From Thalassia testudinum (taxonomy: Eukaryota; Streptophyta; Magnoliopsida; Alismatales; Hydrocharitaceae), in NCBI GenBank assembly GCA_037157565.1, contig JAZHRO010000063.1, positions 90,672,001 to 90,736,000 of the forward strand: 64,000 nt of DNA, in the 5' to 3' direction. How positions within the stretch are numbered: position 1 is the stretch's first letter; the number at the start of each line of letters is the position of its first letter. Made by a program: the position numbers and the translations under genes. Below the pieces are notes generated by a model, which saw nothing but the letters and a program-made list of their open reading frames with translations, was not told the DNA's origin and did no database searches. This document shows positions 11,900 through 22,258 of this stretch, one piece after another.

Positions 11900-12022
11900 C
11901 ATCCTTTAGAACTGATGTTGACAAAATGAGTGTTAACCTGTTAAAATAGATATTAAACTTTTGTAGGTTAATTCTTCAAATAAACAAGGTGAACCTCTCT
12001 AAACTCTACAGTAAATTAGCCC
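11667..12022. mobile_element. Tourist-like MITE (PIF/Harbinger type)
   Basis: 356 bp, non-coding. The left end GGGCTAATTTACT (11667-11679) is the exact inverse of the right end AGTAAATTAGCCC (12010-12022), and TAGAG continues the match after a one-base gap. TTA lies immediately outside both ends (11664-11666 and 12023-12025), the 3-bp target duplication of PIF/Harbinger elements. A second left end at 11397 comes from the tandem duplication, not from a second insertion. The interior is AT-rich with repeated GTTAACAC words. Confidence 0.78.
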
Positions 12023-12111
12023 TTACTAATATTCCAAGAGCAAGCTAACTATACTACAAAGAAGAAATAAATAAAGTAGAGGAAGTGGAAAGAGTAATAT
12101 GGTGACATAAA

Positions 12112-12775
12112 TTTGTAGTAATAAAGATGGAACAAGACAAAGGGACAGGTAATGTCATCCGTAAATGTCAAAATTAAGTATTCAATAAAAGTCATCGTGA
12201 ATGAAAATAACTATGATTTTTTTGTATTTATTGAAGTTATCATGCATAACGATGATTTCTTTTTTGGTACAAAATATGTTAGAGTACACGTGTAACCAGC
12301 GAATATAGATTAAAATTATTATGATTTTGAAAATTTATAAATTTATATATTTCATCGACATCTATAAAGGTAAAAATGCTAAAAGATAAATATTTAATTT
12401 TGATATTTATAAAATATAAGGGAATGACCTAAATTAATGATGAGTACATAAATGGCAATTGATCATGATATATACTGCGATTGATTTCATTTGATATAAT
12501 TAAAAGTGTGTATGTAAAGCTTGTAAAAGATGCTATCATAAAGTTACAAATTGCTACATACATTTATGATCTCAATAATTTTGTCGAAGAACATGATCCA
12601 GGTAAAAGACCACTACAAAGAATTGATATGGTGAAACTGAAACAATGCAAAGGTTTTTTTTTCTAAAAGAAATGAAACATGCAAAATATTGATCTTCACA
12701 AAAGTAAATTTTGAAGAAGAATTTTATCATCAATAAAATTCTATCCTTATATTTTACCATAAATTTGATATGACT
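12112..12775. repeat. Part of a ~1-kb tandem unit (left of the copia insertion)
   Basis: This stretch aligns along its length with 22611-23272: shared segments include AATGTCATC(C/G)GTAAATGTC, GATGAGTACATAAATG and GTAAAGCTTGTAAAAGATGC. It is the second part of a unit whose first part begins GATTCACAAATT at 22260 and 23272. The Ale-like copia element was inserted at its right edge. Function unknown; no coding. Confidence 0.8.
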
Positions 12776-12943
12776 TGTTAATGTACGCATATAAGCGAGG
12801 ACAGTTATGACATCTAGGAATTTTGTTGTACAAATTCTATTACAACAACTTAGAGCTATTGTCTATAAATATGAGTGAAGGTCTCTATAATAGGCATATA
12901 GTCATTTACGAATTTAACAGAATGCTCCTCACATTTTCTAACA
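12776..12943 (+). repeat. 5' LTR of the Ale-like copia element
   Basis: Starts TGTTAATGTACGCATATAAG and ends TTTTCTAACA. It aligns with 22108-22258 through GTCTATAAATA and AAGGTCTCTATAATAGGCAT. CTATAAATA near 12860 is a plausible TATA box. The two LTRs differ clearly, including several small indels, so the insertion is old. Confidence 0.9.
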
Positions 12944-12955
12944 TGTTATCAGTAG
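12944..12955 (+). promoter_or_regulatory. Primer binding site, initiator tRNA-Met type
   Basis: TGTTATCAGTAG immediately after the LTR is a decayed form of TGGTATCAGAGC, the primer site complementary to plant initiator tRNA-Met used by most copia elements. Confidence 0.75.
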
Positions 12956-13198
12956 TCTAAACAAACTCTACTCCACTTCTTCAACATGGAGCATCAATGA
13001 TCCGAGCTACTCTACGATGTGCTCTTGATCTCCTGCATCAAATCTTCAACATGGTGCAGCAGATGTCCAATCATCTTCATCAAATCTGGGTTCTACTTAG
13101 GAGAATTGAGGTAAACCAAGATCAAATTAACATTGATCTTGGTATTCTTCTCCTTATTTCTTCTGAATAGTAAGTCGTGCTTGTTTGATCATAATCTG

Positions 13199-14140
13199 AT
13201 GGCTTTCTCTACTTCCTACACTTCGATTTATGGTCTTAGTTTGAATTCCCTTCCCAATTCCTCATCTACACCACCTATCTTTATTCAACACAGTGTTACC
13301 TACAAATTAAACTCCCCTAATTCTTTGATCTGGAAAGCTCAATTTCTTCTACTTCTAAGAGCATATGATCTTTTAAGTTTTTTGGATGGTACTGCTACTT
13401 TACTTGCCAAATTCATGCAAGAAACCTCTAGAAATTCTATTTCTCAAGTACTCAACAGTGAATACTTAGCCTATCACAAGAAGGATCAGCTAGTGTTAAG
13501 TTGGATTATCTCTTTTGTCAGTGAGGAAATCTTTGTCCAAATCTTCGATCTCTCTTCTTCACGAGAGCTCCAGTTCTATCTTGAAAAGTTATTTGGTACC
13601 TTCTCTAAGGTGCAAATACTTTAGTATCGATCTACCTTAAACAAAGTTAGAAAAGGTGATTCCTCTATTCTAGAATATGCTAACAAGGCTCGTCAATTGG
13701 CTCTAAACGTAGCCACTGCTAGGAAGAGAATAGATGATGATGATGTTATCCTTGCTTTGTTAAATGCACTGAACTTTGACGATGATCCCATAGTCTCTGT
13801 TGTTACCTCCGATAACACTCTCTCCTTTGATGAAATTGTTAGCCTTCTATTGAATCATGAACAATGACTTCTTCGCCAAAATACAATACCTACACTTGCA
13901 GTTAATCAAGCTACAAAGGCCATAAATACTTATATAGGTGCTCAAGGCACCTGCTATCAAGGTGGCCCCTCCATTCGTGGTTGTCATTCCTCTAATTTCA
14001 CCCTCAGGCAGTATGTAGCAGGAGTTATATATCAAATATGTGGAAAGATTAATCACTCAGCCATAACTTATTGGTATCTCTATAATTAACCCTTATCTCC
14101 ATCTTGTCAAGCAAGTACAATAACCACACAAGCAACAACA
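13199..14140 (+). pseudogene. Copia gag remnant (Ale-like)
   Basis: Capsid gene, start chosen at the ATG at 13199 (MAFSTSYTS), which opens a 142-codon in-frame stretch to a TAG at 13622. The sequence shows the UBN2-type gag pattern: NSLIWKAQFLLLLRAYDL (usual W..W positions), then after the stop a matching continuation RKGDSSILEYANKARQLA and FDEIVSLLLNHE. A degenerate CCHC knuckle lies near 14035-14080 (ICGKINHSAI). Another stop occurs near 13865. Non-functional. Confidence 0.85.
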
Positions 14141-14625
14141 CCACCTCAATCATGGATAGCAATTTTAGGGGCTTTCCATCACATTACAAGTTCTTTCAAA
14201 AACCTTGACATTAGATCCGAATACAATGGTAGTGGTAAGTCCAAATCTTACCTTGGTCATAAACTAATTTCTAATTCTTCTAAGCTCCAGCAACTAAAAA
14301 ATGTGCTCACTATCCCCAATGTTGCAAATAATTTTCTAAGCATTTATTGCTTTACTAATGACAACCAATGTTACTTCAAATTGTATCCAAACAAGGTGTT
14401 GGTGAAGGATCTTCAAAGCAAGGCAATTCTACTGTAAGGCCAAACTAATAAAGGTATTTATCAACTATGGCTACCCAAGCAAAGGATTGATACAACATCA
14501 TTTTTAGCTACAACAAGTATCTCCAAAATTTCTCTCTATGGCATAAAAGGTTTGGACATGTTAATTTCCAAACTCTAAGGAAGTTGTTGTCTTAATGCTA
14601 TATTCTTGTGAATATAAATAGAGAT
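14140..14625 (+). pseudogene. Copia protease and GAG-pre-integrase remnant
   Basis: Protease: QSWIAILGAFHHITS near 14153-14195, where the catalytic DSGA reads ILGA, so the active Asp is lost. It continues KNLDIRSEYNG and LTIPNVANNFLS. The pre-integrase motif near 14530-14560 is intact in wording (LWHKRFGHVNFQTL). The frame runs into the LINE at 14626 and resumes at 17467. Confidence 0.83.
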
Positions 14626-14644
14626 GTGGTGGTAGAACAAGGCT

Positions 14645-16500
14645 ATGCAAGGCTCTGCTACACAGCAACTGGCTGCAAAACTGTCAGGCCTACGTGACAT
14701 GCTAAGAGAATATGGGCAGGCTGTGGCTTTGATCAGAGAACAGAAGAGGAGGGAGGCTCTGGCAGTAATAAGAGATTTGGATCTGAAAGAATGCAAGCGG
14801 TCTTTGATCCTCCAGGAGCAGCAGTAACGGTAGCTGATGCAGTCTGTAGTGGGGGAGGAGGACCTGAAAATAGAAATGGACCGGCGTGAAAGATCTAGAC
14901 AATTATGGCTCAAAGAGGGTGATGCGAACACGAAGATTTTCCATCTTGCAGCCAGTGCTAGGGGGAGATTTAGTCTTATCTCATCAGTTAAAGTAGAAGA
15001 GAGAACTGTTACTTCTGTTAGTGAAATCAGAACTGAAGCAGGTAAATATTTTAAAGAAATATCCAAGGCTGCTCCAAGAGGCTTTTGGAGGATGGCATCG
15101 GTGGATTTCCCTTGTGTCAGTTGTGATCAGAGAGACATGTTAGTTACTCCTATATCTGAACAAGAAGTACTAAATGCAATTAAAGATTTAAATAATGAAG
15201 GGGCCCCTGGTCCGGATGGGTTTCAAGTTTTCTTTTACAGAGAACTGTGGAGTGTTGTCAAGGTGGATGTATTGAAGGTTATTCATGAATTTGAATTGGG
15301 CAACTCTAGTTTTGAGAGGTTGAACATATCCTATCTGTTTCTGCTTCCTAAAAAATCAGGTGTGGAGAGGTTTTCTGACTATAGACCCATTGCACTATCT
15401 AATTCCATTTATCTTATTATTAGTAAGATTATAGCCAACAGACTACGGGAGGTTTTGAAGGACTTGATAATGCCAGTCCAGTCTGCTTTTCTTCCTGGGA
15501 GATCACTACAAGAGTCTTTTATTATAGCACAGGAGATGGTAATGGGTTGGCACAGGAGAAAGACCAAGGCCTTTTTATGGAAAGTAGAATTTTCCAAGGC
15601 TTATGATTCAGTCTCCTGGTCGTATCTGTGGGAAATCCTTAAAAGGAGGAAGTTTCCACCTTTATTAATATAGTGGGTGAAGAGATGCTTCACGACAGCC
15701 TATTTTTCCCCATTGATAAATGGGAAACCATGTTGTTCTTGGATTCAGCCCCAGTGTGGAGTTAGGCAAGGATACCCACTTGCCCCTCTGATTTTCAATC
15801 TCGCAGTGGATACTTTGGAAAGATACACATGCAAATTGGAAGTGGATGGTTTCATAAGGGGGTACTCAATGTCTAATAATAGGGCTTTAGCTCCCATACT
15901 CCAATATGCAGATGACACTGTTTTTTTTGTGGAAGGGGGGAAGAGGGAAGCGCAAGCGCTTCTACAAATGGTAAAGATTTTTGGGGAGATTTCTGGTCTC
16001 AGACTAAATGGAAATAAATCCTCCCTGGTCTGTTTTGGGATGAATGGAATGTTACAAAATGACATCTCTACCATTCTGGGTACACCTGTGGTCTCATTGC
16101 CTATTAAATATCTAGGTTTGCCTTTGAAATGCTCTAAAATGAAGAAAGCATATTGGTCTTTCCTATATGAAAAGGTGGCTACGAAATTGGAGGGCTGGAG
16201 AAGTAGATACCTATCAAAAGGGGGGAGGTATATATTACTGAATTCTGTCATCACTTCGATTCCAGTTTTCTTTTTCTCTGTTCTCAAAGCCCCGAAGTCA
16301 ATCTGGAAAAAACTTGATGTGATGCGCAAAAGATTCTTTTGGAAAGGGGCCTCTCACCAAGGGGCTTTTCTTCAACCTTTGAAGTGGGATTCAATTTGCA
16401 AGCCAAAAAAGATTGGTGGCATGGGTGTTAGATCCCTTAAGGAATTTAATGATGCTTTGCTGTTGAGGTGGGCTGTTCGGTTGCTGCAGGGGGAAAAAAA
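14645..16500 (+). pseudogene. LINE ORF2: linker and reverse transcriptase
   Basis: The first part (14645-14830) is the linker before RT, ending at a TAA. The long frame 14837-16543 is broken by a single TAG at 15671-15673. Seen: LWLKEGDANTKIFH, the RT start AIKDLNNEGAPGPDGFQVFF, LLPKKSG and FSDYRPIALSN, QSAFLPGRSLQ, VEFSKAYDSVSW (first catalytic Asp changed from the usual D.KAFD/D.KAYD wording to EFSKAYD), GVRQGYPLAPLIF and YADDTVFF with the catalytic pair intact. A homopolymer slip at GGGGGGAAAAAAA (about 16488-16500) shifts the frame. Confidence 0.92.
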
Positions 16501-17387
16501 TGTGGACAGAAATAATTCAGGACAGTTATGGGACTGCCAATGATGAGAAAAATCGTCTAAACCCTCATAAACCATCTCCCTTTTGGTCTTTAGTGGTGCG
16601 TGCCCTGAGGGACAATTGGAATTTTTTCAAATCTGTATTAGGTGATGGGAAAAGCTTCAAATTCTGGTTGGAGAATTGGGTACCTGGGGGGATGTTTAAA
16701 GATAGGTTCCCCCTCGCTTATGCAGCGGCTTCGGATAAAAATGCTATGGTGTCTGATTATTGGGATGTGGAATCTGAGCAGTGGTCTTTTAATAATGCTA
16801 TGTGGAATACTCATGAAACAAGAACACGAGCAAAGAATGAAGGTCCCATGCAAGAACTTGCTGCCTTCAAACCCATGCCTCATGAATATGACACATACAA
16901 ATGGGAGGGTAAGTTTTCTGCTGCAGCTGCTTATGACAAGCTGATACTTTCTTCCAGGAGGGCGGAATTTGATGAGGTGGGGAAGAAGCTATGGAATTTA
17001 AAAATACCATTGAAGATACACATTTTTTTGTAGCTCTGCAGAAGGGACGGTCTGATTACTGGAGATTTGAGGCACAGGAGAATGGGTACTCCCACTTAGT
17101 TTTGCCACCTATGTGGGATGCATAATGATTCTAGCATTTATATCTTTTCTTCATGTGTGATCACTGATTATGTCTGGAGGAGAGTATGTAATGATTCTCT
17201 CCCCACATGGGAGAATCTATGGCATTATCTAGTGGATGGGAATAAGCCATGTTTACATATGGTGGCTGTGTTATGGTCTATATGGAGGGCTAGAAATGAG
17301 TGTGTTTTTCAAGAGACCCTAGTGTATGTGGATAATATTGTAAATTTTTGCTGGAGTCTCATACAGCATTGGGGTTCAATCATGTAA
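16500..17387 (+). pseudogene. LINE ORF2 C-terminus with zf-RVT region
   Basis: Continues in a new frame from 16500: FWSLVVRALRDNW, FWLENWVPGG, then KLWNLKIPLKIHIFL followed by a TAG where Trp is expected (17031-17033), then LCRRDGLITGDL. The last piece, 17118-17387, contains DYVWRRVCNDSL and LWSIWRARNECVF, the typical end of plant L1-type ORF2 proteins (zf-RVT domain). It helped in RNA binding; now inactive. Confidence 0.88.
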
Positions 17388-17466
17388 TTGTTTCATTTTT
17401 ATTAATAAAAGCTCTCCTGGTTTGTTATCGGTGATTCGATAGCATTCCTTCCTTTCTCAAAAAGAA

Positions 17467-18072
17467 AAATAGAGATATTAGTTCTATTTGTTCCATTTGC
17501 TGTGAGGCTAAATCACATAAGATTCCCCTTTATCCCACTGGTATTAGAAGTAATAATATTTTTGAACTAGTATTTTTAGATGTACGTTAATCTCCAATCA
17601 TTTCTTCTAAAGTTTTCAAATATTATATTACCTTCATAGATGATATTACAAATTTCTATGGCTTTTTCCTCTAACTAAGAAGTCTGAAGCTTATCAAGTT
17701 ACTAGTCAATTTTTTACCATGGTCAAAACACAGTTTGGAAAGGTAATAAAATAATTTCAGTCAGATTAGGGAGGGGAGTATCAAAAACTTCATCAATGGT
17801 TCAAGGCATAGGGTGTTCTTCACAGAATATGTTCTCATACACCACAATAAAATGGCAGTGTAGAACAAGAAAATCACCATATTAGGGAAATGATTAGAGC
17901 ACTATTATTTGAAACCAAAGCTCCCTCCAAATTCTAGCATTTTGCAGCTTCATATGCCTCTCATATCATTAACATTCTTTCTTCCCCTTCCACAAATTAC
18001 AGGTCTCCATATCAACTACTATACAAATCTCAACCAGACCTTAATTCTTTTCATGTTCTTGGGTGTGGCTAC
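17467..18072 (+). pseudogene. Copia integrase core remnant
   Basis: Resumes the integrase after the LINE: CSICCEAKSHKIPL (zinc finger end), then PIISSKVFKYYITFIDDITNFYGFF, an integrase segment where the second D of the core lies in FIDD. Stops follow. A later stretch, KLPPNSSILQLHMPLIS, matches the post-core KLPPKFW-type segment. It ends at 18072, where the LTR-like insertion begins, in the sequence for FHVLGCGY. Confidence 0.82.
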
Positions 18073-18809
18073 TGTTACGACTCGGTTCCCGAATCCCTAC
18101 AGGGCACGAGAATTGGACCGACTCGACTGATCCCAAGACCCAGTCATCCAACGAGAAAGTAACCAAAAAGCAGTAAAATAAACTACATTCACCATGCAAG
18201 TAACTAATAGTAACAAAAGTACAGCAGTAAAGAAAAGAACTACTACAGTACAAACCACCACAATAGTAGAGAATTAAAAACAGGTACAGAAATATGAAGT
18301 TTACAATAAAAGAGTATAAAGGTGTAGAAGAATACTCACTACTACAGAAAAACGGGTACAACAAAAGTACAACTACTGGGCTCTACTAGGCCCAGCACCC
18401 TCCGCAACCGTAGGCTCTGGCTGCTCAACACTTGGTCCTGAAAAAGGTGACAAGTATGACATGTCAGAGCCTACGGCTGTGGAGGGTGCTGGGCCTAGTA
18501 TAGCCCAGTAGTTGTACTTTTGTTGTACCCATTTTTCTGTAGTAGTGAGTATTCTGTTATACCTTTGTACTCTTTTATTGTAAACTTCATATTTTTGTCC
18601 CTGTTTTTAATTCTCTACTGTTGTGGTGGTGTGTACTGTAGTAGTTCTTTTCTTTACTACTGTACTTTTGTAACTGCTAGTTACTTGCATGGTGAATGTG
18701 GTTTATTTTACTGTTTTTTGGTTACTTTCTCATTGGACGACTAGGTCTTGGGATCAGTTGAGTTGGTACGATTCTCGTGTCCTGTAGGGATTCGGGAACC
18801 GGGTTGTAA
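18073..18809. repeat. Large near-perfect palindrome of LTR ends
   Basis: The left arm (18073-~18424) and right arm (~18463-18809) are reverse complements: TGTTACGACTCGGTTCCCGA begins the left arm and TCGGGAACCGGGTTGTAACA ends the right. Inner segments such as GGCCCAGCACCCTCCGCA and its complement also match. The spacer is only a few tens of bases (near 18425-18462). Right after the right arm, TGGTATTAGAG (18815-18825) looks like a Met-type primer site, so the right arm ends as an LTR in plus orientation while the left arm is the same end in minus orientation. Confidence 0.85.
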
Positions 18810-20006
18810 CAAGATGGTATTAGAGATGTATTAATGTTTGTAATTAACTAAGGGGAGCCACTCCACCCGCGAAACTGGGAGTAATGGGGGCGTGATCGGT
18901 AGGTCCACATGCCTCCGCAACCCCCAAAGTTGCAGCAGAACGAGGTCCTAGCACAAGGATCAATCACAAGGAACCGCTCAGAATAGGATAAAAGTATTTC
19001 AAACAAGTAGAGGAACTACTTCTGAGAAGAACAGAATCTTAAACGCGGAAATCGTACCTCGAACGGACCCTAAACGGGTCAAAAATGACAACTCTGACTC
19101 AAATCAGACGTCTGGAACATCTTCCGGACGTCTTAAAAAGTGGTCCAGGTCATACCTCACTCTACGCTGCTCCTTAGACGTCCAGGGATCCTGCTGAACT
19201 GTCTGGACCTAGTTCCAGACATTCGACCACCTCTCCGGACATCTGGAGATGCTCTCCGCCGTCTGGTGCCTTGCCCAGACGTCTGAACTACATGGGAGGG
19301 CATGTCCCCGTGCCTTCCCGAAATGAATCCTACACGCATGACGAAAACTTCCTCAACAAGACATGTCTCAGAACCTCGGGGAAACGGCCTGCATGGCCAT
19401 ATCTGCAAAAGGAGGAAATACGTACCTCTCAGTCGTCTGGAGCTCCCTCCAGACGTCACCTACGTCGTCTGGATGTAGGTCCAGACGTCTGATTCTAGGA
19501 AAAATTCCCAGAATCAAAACCTCCTTCGTCTTCTTCCTGCTACGCGCGGCCGTGCCGCGCTTGTCCACCCGCTGCCTGAGCTACAGCAGCACCGGGCGAA
19601 CCTCCCCAGCACAACACTCCTCCGCGCGCCCGCCGGCCGGCCTCGAGCTGCTCCAGTGAGCTCTCTCCCCTTCCTTCTCGCCGCACCTCTCCTCTCCGCC
19701 ACTGCACCCGGCAGCAGCGGCTGCTCGCTCTCACTCTCGCTCTCGCGCTCGCACTGGAGGAAGGAGGAGATGGGTGGATGTGGTGAACGAGGGAGAGGGG
19801 AGAGGAGTATTTGTAGGCGTGGGGGAAGGCATTTGCAAGTCGGCGAGGGGAGAGAAAAGGAAGAGGGTGGCAGGTTTCAGTCTGCACGCAGCACGCGTGC
19901 AGATTGGTGATCGTGTGCATGCAAAAATTTATTTCTAGACGTCTGACCGGACGTCTGGACCAACTCCCAAACGTCTTAAAGTGTTTTGATGCCTCGGGTC
20001 TTAACA
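18073..20006 (-). mobile_element. TG..CA-bounded LTR-like insertion (solo LTR with internal inversion)
   Basis: 1,934 bp bounded by the perfect 5-bp duplication GCTAC (18068-18072 and 20007-20011). The ends are TGTTACGACTCG and CGGGTCTTAACA, imperfect inverses over 12 bases. Minus is the likely orientation: TGTTAAGACCCG start, a TATA-like CTACAAATACTCC near 19808-19820, then a GC-rich leader (19540-19760). It contains no coding; the GC-rich open frames at 19.5-19.9 kb are by-products of base composition. Its left 740 bp is a palindrome (next entry). The copia coding resumes right after the duplication. Confidence 0.82.
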
Positions 20007-20011
20007 GCTAC

Positions 20012-20640
20012 TATCCCCATTTACAACCCTACACCAAAAACAAGTTATAACCTAGATCCTCCTTTCTTGTTTTTCTTGGGGTTAGTCCATATCACAAGGC
20101 CTTTCATTGCTACAACCCCTTAACTGACAAAACAATAACCTTTGGCTTTGTCACTTTTGATGAAACTCTATATCCTTTTGCTTCTCCAACTAGCACCAAA
20201 TCTTCTCCCACAACATCCACTTCATCACCAACTTTCATCCAAATCGTAGATTTTTTAACTCAAACCACCCAACCTCCCATTAGTATGCTCATTTAGCAAG
20301 AACTTAATGTTACTACCATTACCACCCAATAAGCACCTAATAACACCACCTCCCCATCGTTAAGCCTGACAAATACCACTACTCATACACCTAACATTAT
20401 CACTCCTCCTGAAACTCTTGAACCTTGTGAACCTGCTATTGCAATTTCCATTGAACCACTTGCAAATTCAAAGTCTACATGTGTACATCCTATGAGAACA
20501 TGTGCCATGGATGGCATCATTAAGAAAAACATTTTTGAAGCATGTCTTTATCCTCTACCTGCTGCACTACAAGTCCTACTAATGAATGTACATCAATCCC
20601 CAAGCTTGCTTTAAGTAATGTTTGAGGAATGTAATGCATT
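20012..20640 (+). pseudogene. Copia integrase C-terminus and pol linker
   Basis: Directly after the target duplication the translation gives YYPHLQPYTKNKL, then SPYHKAFHCYNPLTDKTI and FVTFDETLYPFASPT, the integrase C-terminal segment of copia elements (usual pattern: cysteine-tyrosine-proline start, HKG..C, then F.E..FPF). A Thr/Ser/Pro-rich linker (20170-20420) follows, with stops, before the RT. Confidence 0.83.
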
Positions 20641-22080
20641 ACTAAAAAATAATACTTCGACTCTTGTTCCTAGACAACCAAGTACGAATGTCATTGGTAA
20701 TAAATGGATTTTTTGCATTTTGCATCAAGAGAAACTCAGATGGTTCCATCAACAAATACAAGGCAAGACTTGTAGCTAAAGGATTTCACTAACTACTTGG
20801 ATATGATTATTTTGATACAAGTAGCCTTGTTATAAAAGCAACTACTGTTAGACTACTACTCACCTTGGAAACTCAACTTGATTGGTACATGCTGTAGCTT
20901 TATGTTCATAATGCTTTCCTACCAACTTGGATGAGACAATGTGCATGGAACAACCACAAGGATTCTTACATCCAGACTTCCCTTCATTTGTTTATAAACT
21001 CAACAAGTCTCTTTATGGTCTTAAACAAGTCCCTTGTGCCTGGTGTAATAGACTAAGTCAATTCCTTTTCTCCAAGGGATTTCAAGCTTTTAAAACAAAT
21101 ACCTCTTTGTTTATTTTATGTCAAGGAGATGCAAGAATGCACTTTCTTAGATATGTTGATTACGTTTTACTTATCTCATCTGATAAAAATATGGCTAATA
21201 AGATGCTACAAAATCTAATGTTTGAATTTCCAATTGCAGTCTTGGTTTTCCATCTTGGTTTTTAAATTCCTAAAGAGCAGTCTGGCCTATCTCTATCTCA
21301 ACATTGGTACATTATAGATTTGCTCACGAATTATCAATTTCATGAAGTTAAATTAGTTAAGACACCTTTATCTTCTTGTTCATTTGAGCATATCAATTAA
21401 TGTCAAGGAGACCCTCTTCTTGAACCAACAATATATGGATAATTGGTTGGGTGCCTTCGGTACTTAAATTTCACTAGACCAGATATAACATTTGCAATAA
21501 ATAAACTCATGCAAATGATGCATTCTCCAACAACTACTCACTTTAATTGTCTTAAACGTGTGCTTAGATACTTAAAGGGAACCATGCAAGATTCTCTCCA
21601 TTTTTCCAAAACAACACCTGCTATTAAACTTCAAGCATTTAGTGATGCAAATTTGGCCAGCTCCCCTAAGGATCATAAATCAACATCTGCCTATGCTATG
21701 TTTATAGGTTCATCATTAATCTCTTGGAGCTCAAAAAAATAGCCAATTGTTTCATGTTTAAGCACAGAGGTAGAGTACTGATCTATGGCAAATGCAATAG
21801 CTAAATTACAAAGGTTATTATCTTTATGCTCTAAACTGGGACTATCAATTGATTCCATGCCAATTTTTTGGTGTGATAACATAAGTGACACCTACATGAC
21901 TTCCAATCTGATCTTCCATGTAAGAACATAGCACATAGAAATCGATTTTCATTTTGTTCATGAGAAGGTGGCCTCTTAACAATTAATTGTCAAACATATT
22001 ACATTCACAGCAGCTAGTAGATATTCTAACTAAGCCACTTCCACAAACCCAATTTCAAAAAATTTGTTCCAAACTTCATT
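20640..22080 (+). pseudogene. Copia reverse transcriptase and RNase H remnant
   Basis: RT begins around NVIGNKWIF (20690) and KARLVAKGF. 20927-21265 reads MEQPQGFLHPDFPSFVYKL, KSLYGLKQVPCAW and RYVDYVLLIS, where the catalytic YVDD is YVDY. After stops, 21443-21742 gives VGCLRYLNFTRPDITFAI, LKRVLRYLKGT and the RNase H start FSDANLAS. STEVEY near 21770 and WCDN near 21870 are the later RNase H motifs. Frameshifts and stops make it inactive. Confidence 0.88.
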
Positions 22081-22096
22081 AAACAAGGGCATTCAT

Positions 22097-22107
22097 TTGA
22101 GGGGGGA
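22097..22107 (+). promoter_or_regulatory. Polypurine tract of the Ale-like element
   Basis: TTTGAGGGGGGA immediately before the 3' LTR; the usual start site for plus-strand DNA synthesis. Confidence 0.8.
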
Positions 22108-22258
22108 TGTTAATGTACACATATAAGGGAAATTCTGACATTTTAGGATTTCTATTGTATTAGCTTAGAGGTACTGTCTATAAATACTATTGAAGGTCTC
22201 TATAATAGGCATCAAGTCATTTATGATTCTAATAGAGCTCTCACTACATTTTCTAACA
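22108..22258 (+). repeat. 3' LTR of the Ale-like copia element
   Basis: Partner of 12776-12943: TGTTAATGTACACATATAAG at the start, TTTTCTAACA at the end, CTATAAATA inside. It is about 17 bases shorter than the 5' copy because of small deletions. Followed by the TGATT target duplication. Confidence 0.9.

Larger units (their letters stand above)
14626..17466 (+). mobile_element. 5'-truncated L1-type LINE inserted in the copia integrase
   Basis: Bounded by the 10-bp direct repeat AAATAGAGAT (14616-14625 and 17467-17476), the target duplication expected of a LINE. It holds only the later half of ORF2, with no apurinic endonuclease domain: the 5' truncation typical of LINE copies. The 3' end has TTTTTATTAATAAAAG and a short A-rich tail (TCAAAAAGAAAAAT). 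The host copia reading frame continues on both sides of the duplication. Confidence 0.92.
12776..22258 (+). mobile_element. Ale/Retrofit-like Ty1/copia element with two nested insertions
   Basis: Short LTRs (168 and 151 bp) bound a degenerate gag-protease-integrase-RT-RNase H order, which is the copia order. Flanking TGACT (12771-12775) and TGATT (22259-22263) are a 5-bp target duplication with one change. A Met-type primer site follows the 5' LTR and a GAGGGGGGA purine tract precedes the 3' LTR. Short LTRs and the domain wording suggest the Ale/Retrofit group. A LINE (14626-17466) and an LTR-like insertion (18073-20006) interrupt the integrase region. Without them the element would be about 4.7 kb, normal for this group. 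Confidence 0.9.

Noticed and set aside
15745..16329. 194-residue minus-strand frame
   Set aside because: Antisense shadow of the LINE reverse transcriptase with its YADD motif on the plus strand.
19157..19920. Arg/Ala/Ser-rich frames in the GC-rich part of the 18-20 kb insertion
   Set aside because: Both strands and several frames are open because of GC content; position fits an LTR leader, not a gene.
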